Assembly (NCBI GenBank): GCA_964016985.1
Contig: OZ024830.1
Span: 20,980,387-21,044,386, forward strand
Length of the DNA: 64,000 nt
Source: Anodontia alba
Taxonomy: Eukaryota; Mollusca; Bivalvia; Lucinida; Lucinidae
Reading direction: 5' to 3'
The position numbers and the translations under genes are program-made. Position 1 is the stretch's first letter; each line of letters starts with the position of its first letter. The notes below the pieces were generated by a model. The model saw only the letters and a list, made by a program, of their open reading frames with translations. It ran no database searches and had not been told where the DNA came from. Below, piece by piece: positions 31,188 through 44,000 of the stretch.

Positions 31188-31393
31188 TGGGCCCAGTTGT
31201 TCAAAACTAACGATTTGTTAAAATTTTAATTGAGTGATACGCAGATATGCTGAAATTTTTTGCGAAAAATGTGAGTACTCACATTTTTTCAGCAAAAAAT
31301 ATCAAAATATTGTGTATAGAATCCGCTAAAACAGTTAACGAAATGACCCTTAACAAGCTTGTTAAACTAACGACATTTTGAACAACTGGGACC
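31188..31393. mobile_element. Hairpin-cored MITE with GGGCCCAGTTGTTCAAA ends, copy 1
   Basis: Ends TGGGCCCAGTTGTTCAAAAC and TTTTGAACAACTGGGACCTG are inverted. The centre has GTGAGTACTCACATTTTTTC flanked by TGAAATTTTTTGC and mirrored. Copies are at 35385, 45774 and 54077. Confidence 0.85.
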
Positions 31394-31402
31394 TGATGTT
31401 TT

Positions 31403-31684
31403 ACTGCCCAGGTGACTCATTAGGATCATGTTGAGCTGGTCTGTTTCCTAACCACACTTTTCCTGGGCAGGCTTAGTCCTCTAAGCTGTTAACCAGTATT
31501 TGTGCACATTTTTTTGCCAGAAACTGACAACTGCCCTTCTTGAATCAGTGGAAGTAAAGAATAACTAGAAAATATTTCATGATGAAACACCATGAGAGAA
31601 TGTAGCCTGATCCTGCTGGAATTTAACCAGCAACCTCCTGATCACCAGTCAGACGCGCATCTGACTGAGCCACCGAGGCAAGCT
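31403..31684 (-). mobile_element. tRNA-derived SINE, family S, with full tRNA-like head
   Basis: On the minus strand the head reads GCCTCGGTGGCTCAGTCAGA (A box TGGCTCAGT), then GTCTGACTGGTGATCAGGAG and the B-box region TGCTGGTTAAATTCCAGCA. The body and 3' part follow (AAGAAGGGCAGTTGTCAGTT, TTAACAGCTTAGAGGACTAA). Pol III boxes are diverged in the second part, so current activity is doubtful. Confidence 0.88.
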
Positions 31685-31887
31685 ATAAAATTGAGAAAGC
31701 CATTAGGCCATGAAATTTAGGTTAAGGGTAAAAAGGAATACCACACTAGGTCAATATTAAGAGGAAGTGTATGTATGTTTGATGGTTGTAAGTTTTACAG
31801 TTAATCAGAAATGGACCTTATCACTAGGGCTGGCCCATTAAACATTAAGATGCTATTCAAAATTGCAAAAGATGACATGCTACTCTT

Positions 31888-31918
31888 CTTTTCTTTTCTT
31901 TTTTTTTTTTTTTTTTTT
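31888..31918. repeat. T-rich run
   Basis: TTCTTTTCTTTTCTTT leads into about 20 T residues. Confidence 0.9.
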
Positions 31919-32214
31919 GAGAAAGTAGAGAATGTCACCATGATACTGCAGTCATGACTGGTCTTAATGTTAAAGTCTGCTAAAATTTAAAGTCAGCATT
32001 TAAAGTATGAAAACAGGTCAAATAGACTGATCACAAAGCAAGAAAACACAAAAATCTATTTTCGTTTTTTTAATATATCTATTTCTACTGATGTTACTAT
32101 CTAAAATTGCATTGTAACATTTATACTTAAAATCAGACAACAGTAGGAACAATACATCAGCAGACTACCAACTTCTCTAGTTACCCTAAATATTCAGACA
32201 GATAAGTCTGAGTA

Positions 32215-32365
32215 AACTCTGTAGACAGTAATCAAACTGCTCCTTTAGGAGCAGTTTGATTAGTGTCTACTCAGTTTGCACTGTTTGATTAGTGTCTACA
32301 CAGTTTGCAAGTCCACTGTGTCAGTTTAGACACATCATCAGACAGTATGACAGTCTGGTGATGTG
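32215..32365. repeat. Hairpin repeat with AGTTTGATTAGTGTCTAC arms
   Basis: GTAGACAGTAATCAAACTGC-TCC mirrors GGA-GCAGTTTGATTAGTGTCTAC, followed by a duplicated CAGTTTGCA..GTTTGATTAGTGTCTAC stretch and a second hairpin CACATCATCAGACAGT / ACAGTCTGGTGATGTG. It shares the GTAGAC..GATCAGACTGC motif class with 37530, 42180 and 61910. Confidence 0.65.
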
Positions 32366-32440
32366 TTTTATCAGTAACTTTAGACTAGTTCAAATGGACT
32401 GGTTCAAATGTGAAGATAAATTTAGTAAGGGGTTATGGGT

Positions 32441-32739
32441 TGTTTGTGTTGAAGTTTTACAGCTCAGTCAACCCAAATGGAGTTATGTCGAGCGCGGTCA
32501 GTTTACCTAACCACATTTTTACTGGTCAGGCTTAGTCATCTAAGCAGTTAACCAATATTGTGCACATTCTTTCGCCAGAAACTGACAACTGTCCTTCTTG
32601 AATCAGCGGAAAGGAGAGAATGACCAAAGGAAATATTTCATGATCAAATCCCCATGAATGTTGCCGACCCAGCAGGGTGGAACCCGCAACCTCCTGATCT
32701 CCAGTCAGCTGCACATCCAACTGAGCCACTGAGGCTAGC
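32441..32739 (-). mobile_element. tRNA-derived SINE, family S
   Basis: The minus-strand head is GCCTCAGTGGCTCAGTTGGA..GACTGGAGATCAGGAGGTTG, with CGGGTTCCACCC as a near-perfect B box. The body is complete, and the 3' end reads GTAAAACTTCAACACAAACA. Confidence 0.9.
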
Positions 32740-32964
32740 AAGGGGTTATGGCATCTGAATATTTATTTATGGGTAAATACCTGAAAGCCAGTCCACCGAG
32801 AAAATATCTTCAAGGCATACGAATATAGCAAAGGCCCAGCTGTTGTTCACACAAGAATATATCATCAGAGAGAAAAGACCCTAATGCGACTGTGCAGATC
32901 TGTATGGACTTTTAATGTTTGCACATATTTCTTTTTGCATGGTGTCACTCATGTGTATTACATA

Positions 32965-33157
32965 CATAGCAACAGATAAGGTGCTTTTTTCATCCGAAAA
33001 ATGCTGATATCTTTCTTATTTCTCAACAAAAACATATGTTGTGGGTAATCATTAGAAGCGCCTCACTGAGGCGCTTCTAATGAATACCCACAACATATGT
33101 TTTCGTCGAGAAATAAGAAAAATATTATGTGGCTATCTCCTCTTATCTGTAGCTATG
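32965..33157. mobile_element. MITE, CATAGC ends with TA duplication, ACATATGTTGTGGGTA core, copy 1
   Basis: CATAGCAACAGATAAGG and CCTCTTATCTGTAGCTATG are inverted ends with TA outside both (32963-32964, 33158-33159). The centre is a palindrome, ACATATGTTGTGGGTAATCA / TAGAAGCGCCTCA, mirrored. The core resembles that of the CATTACGAAAAC MITEs, but the ends are unrelated. Confidence 0.85.
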
Positions 33158-33209
33158 TACATAACAGTCCTGCCAAGGAGAAAATGATCTTGTGACAAGC
33201 ACAGAAATA

Positions 33210-33487
33210 CATCACGAAAACGTGCCTATTCAAATATACTGAAAATTTCGTCACCAAAAAATAAAGATTTTCAGATAAAAAATTTTGATATTTTTCATAT
33301 TTCTGCTCAAAACATAGACTGTGGGTACTTGTTAGAACCACCTCGCCGAGGCGGTTCTAATGAGTACCCACAATCTATGTTTTGACCAGAAATAAGAAAA
33401 ATAATATAGACCCCTGTAAACCCCAGTTTTACTATATAAAAATGGGGTTTGAGGGGGTCAAAATTATATAGGTATGGTTTCGTGATG
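33210..33487. mobile_element. MITE, CATTACGAAAAC family
   Basis: Ends CATCACGAAAACGTGCCTAT and ATAGGTATGGTTTCGTGATG enclose the GTGGGTACTTGTTAGAACCA palindrome and the TGGGGTTTGAGGGGGTC arm. Confidence 0.9.
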
Positions 33488-33499
33488 AGCTCCAGATAA

Positions 33500-33970
33500 A
33501 GTGCTTCTTTCAATCAAAAGTATTGAATTTGTCATTTCTCCATAAAAAACATATGTTGTGGGTACTCATTAGAGGCTCCTTTGGGTACTCATTAGAAGTG
33601 TATTGCCAAAGTGCTTCTAATCAAGACCCATGAAGTGTATTCATAAAGAAATGACAAAAGCAACAAAATAGCATGTGCGCCCAGCGAAGACTCAGATCAG
33701 CCCGGGCATCTGCCAAGTCAGGGTCTTCCATGTCCACATGAAGGAAGCTTGGGTTCTTGGCTACTAATTGAGTGCTCAGCAAAGACTGATCAGATGGGGC
33801 AAATGCCCAGGCTGATCCGAGTCTTTGCAGAGTGCACATCCATTTTGTTGGTTTTGTCATGAGGCGGCTCAAATCAGAATTATTTACCGGATACAAAATC
33901 TTATCTAGAATTTTCACTGATCTAGATCTGGGTCTGTATTGTTCACTCATAGGGCCCTGAAGAACCATAC
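33500..33970. repeat. Degenerate hairpin MITE plus a second inverted repeat
   Basis: 33520-33655 is a diverged ACATATGTTGTGGGTACTCA element with a TTTGGGTACTCATTAGA duplication. 33680-33845 has an inverted pair, GACTCAGATCAGCCCGGGCA / TGCCCAGGCTGATCCGAGTC. The open frames in this stretch are repeat by-products. Confidence 0.55.
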
Positions 33971-34057
33971 CTTAATGACCAGTGTATAACCATGATCAGA
34001 CTGTGCAAAGGCCTAGGTATTTTAGGAATATGGCAATGGCATGATCTAAGAACATTA

Positions 34058-34249
34058 CATAGCTACAGATAAGAGGGGGTATCCTCATAATATTTTTCTT
34101 ATTTCTCAACAAAAACATATGTTGTGGGTACTCATTAGAAGCGCCTCAGCAAGGCGCTTCTAATGATTCCCACAACATATGTGTTTGTTGAGAAATAAGA
34201 AAGGTATCAGCATTTTTCAGATGAAAAAAGCGCCTTATCTGTTGCTATG
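34058..34249. mobile_element. MITE, CATAGC ends, ACATATGTTGTGGGTA core, copy 2
   Basis: CATAGCTACAGATAAGAGGG and CGCCTTATCTGTTGCTATG form the ends. The palindrome GTTGTGGGTACTCATTAGAA / GCGCCTCAGCAAGGCGC is well kept. The target duplication is imperfect. Confidence 0.85.
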
Positions 34250-34615
34250 GAACAATGTATTGTATAAACTAGCTAAATATTACATGTATACTATTATTGG
34301 AACTCTAAGTTCCAAGCAAAATTGTAGTAGACAACATTTTTATGTTTTTTGTTGTTTTCTTGTTTTTTTTTCAGAGAAAATAAGACTTGGTATTTCATAT
34401 GAATCATATGCTATGTCAATTAAAAATCTAAAAGACTGCCCCTGGAAACAAAGAACACACAAAAAACGTAAAATCAGAAACTTGGCTGTTGGTTTTCACA
34501 TATTGCAATGCTGATTGCACACGCCCTCTAGAAATGGCTTATTAAAGTAACCAGAATGGGCTAAATGATTCCAAAAGAAACACCAATATAATCTGCACCA
34601 TGCAAGCCTTATGCC

Positions 34616-34710
34616 CTTTCAAAAATACAAAAAAAAAAAAAAAATAAATAAAAAAAAAAAAAATAATAATAAAAAAATAAACAACAACAACAACAAAAAA
34701 AAATGACAAC
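34616..34710. repeat. A-rich tract with AAT and CAA
   Basis: It is low complexity and gives a poly-F/I frame on the minus strand. Confidence 0.9.
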
Positions 34711-34912
34711 AATATGTCATCTGCTGCAGCTGTGATTAGCACTTGAAGAGTCATGTTGTTTCAAGACCATGGAAGGGTAATAATGCAATGCTCTCTGCAA
34801 TGAAGCGCCATACACACGTTATGAGCTGATTTTGGAAAATGCATCCTATAAATTAATGATTAATGAAGAACAGTCTGTGATGAGATAAGAATGGACGTTT
34901 CTGTGGTAACTG

Positions 34913-35008
34913 TCATGTCTGCTTCCGCCGTAATATAAACTTTCCCTTCTGTAATTGTGAGAGATATATCTTTATTTTACTACTGTCTGAAGTCTTTCTG
35001 ATCCAAAT
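34913..35008 (-). CDS. SUDS3: SUDS3 last coding exon
   Basis: Acceptor TTTTCTTCAG precedes phase-0 codons for [20 protein letters not shown], and the chain ends KQT and TGA. This closes the C-terminal Tudor-like domain, which is known to touch histone tails in mammals. No convincing AATAAA was found within 200 bases downstream on the minus strand. Confidence 0.95.
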   Translation of the reverse strand: MWIRKTSDSSKIKIYLSQLQKGKFILRRKQT

Positions 35009-38000
35009 CTGAAGAAAATACAGAATGTACAAGTTAGTATAATGATCAACTTCATTTAAAAGGAATGAATATACCTTCAAGGGAAATAACTCTGACATGG
35101 AAATATTTACCTCCCTCCTAATTTGGGGCTACTCTTAAAGGAAAGAATTCGCTCCCTCCGAGAAATAAAATCTGTATCATATTATTTTATCAAAATTCTT
35201 CATTAAATTTCACAAATCATCATAAATAACTTAAAATGCTCAATTTCAATGTTCATATTTACATGTTTGCATGTTCATGGTCATATACAAGTTCTTTCAC
35301 CTATTCTGCACAATAACTGAACCCTACATTTTCAAGGCATTTGTCAGTCCATATATCAGAGTTGTCTCCTTTTGAAAAATTCCAGGGCCCAGTTGTTCAA
35401 AACTAACGATGTCGTTACTTAACAATTCATTAAAATTTACATCGAGTGATACGCAAATATGCTGAAATTTTTTGCTGAAAAAATGCGAATAGCTTTTGCA
35501 GTGCAAAAGCTACTCACATTTTTTCAGCAAAATATATCAGAATATTGTGTATTAAATCCGCTAAAACAGTTAACGAAATGATCCTTAACGAGCTCGTTAA
35601 GCTAACAACGCTTTAAACAACTGGGCCCAGGTGTATCCATTCAGTTTATTAGTCACAGTAAATGAGCCTTCTTTGAGAGAGCACGATGTGGTGCTGAAAA
35701 AAAATTGAATTTCAACCATTACTCCTCAGACTGTAAGAAACTCAACTCTTTGAAAGTTGTTCATGTTATTAGTAATCTAAGGTTTTTTTTTTTTTTAATT
35801 TTTGCAAAAATAAATATTGAAGGTACCCACTGGAATTGCCTCTGAAGGATTGATTTTTGGAGTTCAACAAACCTGTGAACACTATTAAGGTCATGTCAAG
35901 CTGGTCAGTTTACCTGATTACTCTTTACCTGGGCAAGCTTAGTCCTCTACTGTCCTTTTGACGTCTCTCAAAAAGACAATTTTGCTTGGCGTTTTATCTT
36001 AAATAAAACTATTTTGTTCTGATAGACTGTATCTTATCAGAAACTATTTGTCTTTTCTGTTTCTATGTTTTGTTCTCAAATATGTACCCTAAAATTAAAT
36101 TTATCTCCAAAATTGGTCTGACCTATGCAATTTCTATAGTAAAGTGATTTTTTGGAAAATTTGTCTATAAAAATATTTTTTACTTTCATTGCTTAATTTG
36201 AATTATTGATGTTTCACAACAATACTGTGAAAATTTCAGAAAAAATGAACAAGCAGAACTTGTTGAAAATCTGCCTCCAAGTTACCTACCCTACAGATTT
36301 CTGCATAATTTGCATTCATTTTTACTATGGGAAAATATTTGATTTTTTTAAACCCTTGACTAGAATAAAACTTTTTTTGTATAGGTAGTTACGACAAATG
36401 GTTTTGCATTAAATCATGACAAAAGTTTGCAAATTTAATTCTTCTGTGTAAAGCGCCAAGCAAAAAATGACTTTCTGAGAGATGTCGAAAGCGCAGTAAG
36501 TGGTAAGTCAATACTTGTGCACATTCTTTCACCAGCAACTGACAAATCAGCAGAAGGGAGAGACTGACTGCAGAAAATATTTCATGATGAATCTCCATAT
36601 AAGAATGTTGCCGGACCAGGTGGGAATCAAGCCTCTGACCTCCTGATCACCGGCCGGATGTGCATCCGACTGAGCCACCGAGGCCGGCACCTAAGGAGGG
36701 AGACAAAGACAATCCAAACGTAAAGCCAATAAAAAAAAGTGAAATTCTGAACTGTCTAGTATTTACCTCTTGTGTTCCAACAGCTGTTATTACACCACTG
36801 AATTTTCCTGTATCCCTACATTCCACAATCACCGGCTGATTTCTATGAAACCTGTAGAATATAAGTTGTAACAACAAGTTTTATATGAAAAAGCTTTCTT
36901 TATCTAGATGATCATGGACCTAAATCCAGATTAGCCTATACTTCTATGCAGTCTTGGTTGCTGTTAGTATAAAGTATTAACCCTTAAACTGTCAATCACA
37001 AGAATTGTCGTCTGCTTTGTCATCTGCTTGTGATTTTTAAAGTCATTTTTGCAAACAGTTTGGACCCAGATCAGACTCTGATCAGGGTCCAAACTGTTTG
37101 CCTGTATGCAAAAATATGTTTGAAAAGTTTGCAAGAAAATTCAGCAGATGACATAAACAGACAACATTTTCAGACGCAGGTTTTCTTGACATTTTAAGGG
37201 TCAAGGGGACTGGGTACTCTTGAAAGATCGTCTGAAATTTTACAAGGGTGACAACTTTTGTGACTTCCTGTTTGCTTTCCTGGACAACAAGCCCCTTCTA
37301 AAAAGTGATCTACTTCGAAAGGAAAAACTTGCTCCTAAGGGGTTATTTCCCTTGGAAGTGCATCCATTCCCCTTACTCTTTAGATAGTGTAGAATCTACC
37401 AGCTAAGGATGAAGATCCTGACCACGCTGCATGTATGTGCAAATTGCTATAGCTTTAGACCCTTTTTGCATAAAATTATGTTCATTACTTCTGTATGAAA
37501 TATCCTAAAATTTTGTACACTACACCAAAGTGTCTGCCAAAATTGCATATGCAAACACTGTAGACCCAGATCAGACTGCTCCTTCAGGAGCAGTCTGATC
37601 AGGGTCTACACTGTTTGCCATTCCACTGAGTATTTTAAATAACATGTGCACAAAAAGCAAAAATCAGGCCAAAAAATGATGGAAAAAAGTATTCGAAATT
37701 TAGGACATTTACTGTAACTTCATAGAAACTTATTTCATGAAATTATATTCTTTATGCTAACTGCCAACACTTTCCATTTATTTTATTATCTGAAATATGA
37801 TGTTTAGGTAATCACTAGAATTAAGAATGTAATGGAATAATTCTTGTTGCATGAAGGAATTCAATTTAGTAGAATATGCAACAAACCATATAATATCCAG
37901 TGTCTAACCTGAGGGAGGAACTAGGTCATTTTGGTGAGTAATTTAGATCCTTCTGGACTTTTGTTTCAAGCTATACTTACCATCTTTTATCATAATATAA

Positions 38001-41000
38001 TCTGCCATCATCTATTTTCACATCTGAAACCATATCAACTGGCCCTACAGTTGTCACCTGTTTCCTGCTGATTGGTTTCCCGCTTACTTTATTGATAATA
38101 CGTAAATCGTCCATGATCTCTACTTCATCAAGGAACAAGTTAAGCTGAGGTATGAGGAGTTAAGGAGCAATGATACAATTCTTTCATATCTCCAGACAGG
38201 GTGCTTTTTAGCTGAAAAGTATGGCTAGTTTTATTAACTCTTGTCCTGCTGAACCCGGATATAACCTGCCTTTGCAAACAGTGTAGATCCAGATCAGTTG
38301 GCTTCTGAAGAAGCCAACTGATCTGAATCTGCACTGTTTGCCACTAAGTATTTGAATTTGTAGCAACAATCCAGATCAAGTAATCTGATTGGCTGAAAAC
38401 TAGAAGGGAGCATGGCATCTCAATTTATTCAGCAGGACAAGGATTAATTCACAAAAAAAAACAAAAAAAACAACAAAAAAAAAACAAAAAAAAAACAAAA
38501 AACAAAAAAAAAAAAATGTGGATCTCATTAGAAGTGCATCTATGAGGCAATTCTAATGAGTACCCACATCATGTTTTCTCAGAGAAGTAAGAAAAATGTT
38601 ATCTGGATACCTGCTATCATCTGGATCTTTACTCTTTGGCATATTAAATGAAGATGACAAGAGCATTTCTTCCCAGAAACTAGGGATTTACATGTCACAT
38701 AAATTCTCTTCTTATCTCTTTACTCCTATACACTCTCACCGACATTCTAGGCAGATGGATCTCAGAAAACAAGGTTCAACATTTCATGTGAAATGTCTCT
38801 TAAAAGTGTTATCTCATAAATGTCTTGACTGAAATGAAATTTTCTGAAATAGTTAAAAATGCTATAAATATTCTAATCCAGTCCACAAAGTATTTAAAAA
38901 ATCATAAAAAAGTTCTGCTAGTGGTTTTTGTCAAAAATCTCATTTCGAGGGTTGAGCGCAAGACTGTAGTAACTCAAACATATTTTTGAAACCCTTGTTT
39001 AGGGGCAACTTTGACCTCTTTGTAAACAATGAAATTTAGGTGCCAATGCTCATATGAGCAATGGCACCTAAATTTCCATTGTTTACAGAAAGAAATGTTG
39101 TAATCTTCAGAACGCCTTCATGGTGAGGAGATTAAGTATTGGGAAAAACAACCATCTGACTTGCTACAGTCTTGCGATCAACCCTCGATTTGTAAATAAT
39201 GGACATAACCAAATCCAAACTCAAAGCTAGAAGAGAACATTTCAGATATTTAGGGGCAGATTCAAATGGCAAAAGAGACAAATTCCTGCACCCTTAGGTA
39301 ATGGCTTAAAATACCTTATTACCCAAACTTTTTGAACAGACAGGGCTAGACAAAAACAGTGTAGACCCTGATCAAATGTCAGTAAATCTGGTGTCTGTTC
39401 AAGGTCCACATTGTTTGCTACTCATCCAGCAATTATTAAAGACATCTCCAGGGTGTCAAATAGAGTTGTTCAAATTTTATGATTTTGTTTGTATTGAGGT
39501 TTTATGGCCCAGTAAACCCATTGGGGTCATGTCTAGAGCAGTCAGTTTTACCTAACCACATTTTTACTGGGCAGGCTTAGTCCTCTAAGCGGTTAACCAG
39601 TATGGTGCACATTCTTTTGCCAGAAACTAACTCAAATTTTAGGATAAATGTAAATGGAAATAAAGATGTCTGAATATTTAGGGTAAAAAAGGTAACAGTA
39701 CAAATTAGCAAGGATATCAGGTGATGGTTTCCGTCGTTTCTCAGGCATTGGTAAAGGATCATTAGGTCTTCGTCGTAACTTTCTTGTTGTAACTTGCTTG
39801 ATTTCTATGGCATCTATATAAAATTAGGAAAATTTCATCAATCAACAAATATTATGTGAGAATGCATGATGCATGCAAGCAAGCATGTGAGTGTGTGTGT
39901 TTGTGTATGTGTGTGTGTCTTGCTTCCAACCCTCTTTCAGCCAGAGGACTTGTTCAGGAGTATCTGAAGATAATTTCTGGAAAAGTTTTGTCACTTTCTC
40001 CATGAAAACATGTGAGTATTCATTAGAAGAGCCTCACTGAATCCCTTCTAATGAATACCAACAGTATATGCTTTCATGATGAAATAAAATACAAAAGGCC
40101 CATGGGCCACAACGCTCACCTGATTTAACTGCTGTAAGTTAATCAGGTCATTTACTCATCATTCCCTATCAGCATGTCAAGTTTCAAGGCAATGGCTTAA
40201 ACAGTTTTTGAGATATCTTGCTGACAAGGTTAAAATGCTGAAATTTTCAAAGGGCCATATTTAGTCCAAAATAAAAGCACCGCAAGCATAATACCCCGCA
40301 TAGCAATATTTGTTTATGTATTAAAGTTATCACTGCGAAAATATCTGGAAAGAAAATGACGGAGGGACAGGTAACAATCCTAAACCAGATCTTGATAATA
40401 TCAATGGACAGATAACAATCCTAAACCAGACATCGATAATATAAATGCATATAGCAAGTTTGGTTAAAAGGCCTTGTTATTTACTCAAATTATGGTCCAG
40501 AAACAAAAATATGGGCGTGTCTCAGGCAGATAACTCTGTAAAAATTGGATGAAATTTGCCTATTAGCAATTCCAAAACAGATCTCCTGAAGGTCAATGCA
40601 TATAGCAAGTTTGGTTAAAATCCCTTGTTATTTACTCAAGTTATGGGGGTGTCTCGGGCAGATAACTCCGTAAAAATTTGACGAAATTTGCCCATTAGCA
40701 ATTCCATGTATACCAGATCTCCTTAATGTCAATATATATAGCAAGTTTGATTAAAATCCCTTGTTATTAACTCAAGTTATTGTCTGGAAACGAAAATATG
40801 GGCGTGTCTTGGGCAGATAACACTGTAAAAATTTGACGGCGGCCATCTTGGTCAATGGAAGGCAAATATTTTAGCAATCTTTCATTTCCCTGCCCCATGG
40901 AGGCTCCCTATGAAATTTGAGCAACATTGGCCCAGAGGCTCCAGAAGAGAAGTCATTTGAAATTCTCAACATTTTCCAATACAAATGCACAGGGAAGCAA

Positions 41001-44000
41001 AAAGGTCAAATGTCAATGCACACCCATTATTTTAGCAACTTGGTAGACCGTCCGCGATGATTTATGCAAAGATTCAGCCACAAGGCATCCTGGATACTGG
41101 AGAAGATTTTTAAAGGTTTTTACCATATATGGTCATGGCAGCCATCTTGGTCAACGGACCACGACCATTTTCGCAATCTTTCGTTCCTCCAACTGAAGGA
41201 GGCTCAATATGAAATTTGAGCAAAATTGGCTCAGCGGCTTCAGAGGAGAAGTCGTTTGAAATGTTAACGGACGGACGGATGCCGGAAGAAGTGATCAATA
41301 TAGCTTATCCTGAGCCTAGCTCAGGTGAGCTAAAAATATTCCTATTAAAAGCAACTTTCTGTAGTGTTTCTAGTAGGAATATACAGCAAACATGTATGTT
41401 TTCATTGAGAAATAAAAGAAATGTTTAGGTGATTAGGCTGAGCTAAAAATTTATGCAGTATGTGTGAAGAGGATATTTTACAAATGAAGCAGAAAATATT
41501 AAATGAGTATTTCATACCTAGTTATACAGAAAATATGAAATGAGTATTTCATACCTAGTGATATAGAAAATATGAAATAAGAATTTCATACCTAATGACA
41601 CACAAAATATCAAGTGAGTATGTCATACCTAGTGACACAGAAAGCATTAAATGAATATTTCATATCTGGTGATGCAAAAACTATAAAATGAGAATTTCAT
41701 ACTTAGCGATGTAGACAATATGTACTGAGAATTTCATACCTAGTGAAGTCGAAAATATGAAGTGAGTACTGCCTCCTGAGAGCTCTAGGGAGCTTCTTTC
41801 TAGCTCTATGCTTCTTTTTTTCTCTTCTAAATCTGCTATAAGATTCTCCTTTAGATCTATCTTCTTCTCCTGCAAATACCACGAGAAATATGATTAAAGC
41901 AAGCTGTGTTTATCTTAATCATGTATTTTAACACTGTAACTTCTTACTATACTTACATGTAAGATAAACTCCTAAATCCTTACCATATTTGTCTTAGACT
42001 TTGAACAAGTCAGAATATGTTTGATTAGGTAAAAAATGCTGGATGAGTGGAAAATAGTGTAGACCCTTATCAGATGTGAAGCTATGCAGCATCTGATCTG
42101 GGTCTACCCTGTTTACTCAGGCCCATCTGTCCAAATATTTAGGAAAAAATATGGTAATATTTTTTCTAAATATTTGGACAGAATGGCCTATGCAAACAAT
42201 GTAGACCCAGATCAAATTGTTCCTACTGTTCCTAAGAAGCAGTTTGATCTGGATCTACATTGTATACAATTCACAAAGTACTTCTTAACCCTTAAAGCGC
42301 AAAGAAAAACTGCATCTGAAAATGTGGTCTGTTTATGTCGTCTGCTGAATATTCTTGCAGACTTTTCAAACCTATTCTTGCATAGAGGCAAATAGTGTGG
42401 ACACTGATCAGACTGCTCCTAAAGGAGCAGTCTGATCTGAGTCCACACTGTTTGCAAAAATGACTTTTAAAATCACAAGCAGATGACAAAGCAGACGACA
42501 ATAGTTGTGACTGTATGCAATTCACAAAGTACTTCTTAACCCTTAAAGCGTCAAGAAAAACTGCATCTGAAAATGTCGTCTGTTTATGTAATCTGCTGAA
42601 TATTCTTGCAGACTTTTCAAACCTATTTTTGCATAGAGGCAAACAGTGGGGACCCTGATCAGACTGCTAAGGAGCAGTCTGATTAGGGTCCACACTGTTT
42701 GAAAAAATGACTTTTAAAATCACAAGCAGATGACAAAGCATACGACAATAGTTGTGACTGGTCAAACAGGTAGTCCAAGTAGCTTGTTCAAAATTATTTA
42801 GTAAGTATGATAAAGGCTTAACATATCCAAACTTTTAGGGAAATAATATATGGTATGTAAACTGCAAAAACCAGACAAGCTAACATACCCAGTGTCTGAT
42901 ATGGCTTCAACAGACTACAAATACATTCTACAAAACTTGCTTTACCAGTGAAATCCCAATTGCACTGTAATAGCTTTAGACAAGATAAATACCCAAACAT
43001 TGTGGGTACTCTACCAGGGTGAGACACTTCTAACGAGTACCAGAACATGACCTCATAGAGAATAAGAAAAATATCAATACTTTTTGGTTGGAAAAAAAAC
43101 AAGAGGCCCACGGGCCACGGTTCGTTCACCTGAGTGACATAGCCACTGCGGACATGCAGACATGCAGATGTTCCCAATAATATATGCAAAGATTCAGCCA
43201 TAAGGCTCCTCGGTTTTGGAGAATAAGATTTTTAAATGTTTTTTCCCAGACAAATGCATAGGGAAGCAAACTTGTACGACCATTATTTTAGCAACTTTGG
43301 TAGACCCCCTGTCCCCGATGATTTAAGCAAAGATTCAGCCCCAAGGCATCCTCAGTTCTGGAGGAGAAGATTTTTAAAGGTTTTTACCATATATGGGCAA
43401 TGTGGCCATCTTGGTCAATGAACCGTGACCATTTTAGCAATAGTTCATTCCCCCAACCTAAGGAGGCTCCGTATGAAATTTGTGCAAAATTGGCCCAGAG
43501 GCTCCAGAGGAGAAGTTGTTTGAAATTCTGAACATTTTTCCCATACAAATGCATAAGGAAGCAATATTGACCTCATGGTAAAAGGTCAAATGTCAATGTA
43601 TGACCATTATTTTAGTAACTTTGGTAGACCTTCAGTTTCCGATGATATATGTAAAGGTTCAGCCACAAGGCATCCTAAGTTTTGGAAAACAAACAAGATT
43701 TTTAAAGGTTTTTCCATACAAATGCATAGGGAAGCAAACTTGACCTTGCCGTAAAAAGGTCACATGTCAATATACGACAATTATTTTAGCAATTTTGGTA
43801 GACCTCCTGTCCCCGATGACTTATGCAAAGATTCAGCCCCAAGGCATCCTCGGTTCTGGAGAAGAAGATTTTTAAAGGTTTTTACCATATATGGGTATGG
43901 CGGCCATCTTGGTCAACTAACCGCGACCATTTTAGCAATATTTCATTCCCCCAACCTAAGGAGGCTCCATATGAAATTTGAGCAAAATTGGCCCAAAAAG

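Larger units (their letters stand above)
38150..39717 (-). other. U12-type AT-AC intron of SUDS3
   Basis: The donor reads G/ATATCCTTGC (39717 onward), matching the first eight bases of the AT-AC U12 consensus. Near the 3' end, TCCTTAAC (38166-38159) matches the U12 branch-site core, with the branch A 10-12 bases before the terminal AC (38151-38150). The intron is in phase 1. GT-AG alternatives give wrong phase or lose the conserved KPSPAQLN junction. The intron also holds a piggyBac-like MITE, an A-rich tract, a palindromic MITE and a SINE. Confidence 0.88.

Noticed and set aside
38145..38149. AG at CTCAG/CTTAAC as the 3' end of the SUDS3 intron
   Set aside because: It would need a phase-0 donor, and none with GT exists at the right place. 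The AC four bases earlier gives the conserved AQLN and fits U12 AT-AC rules.
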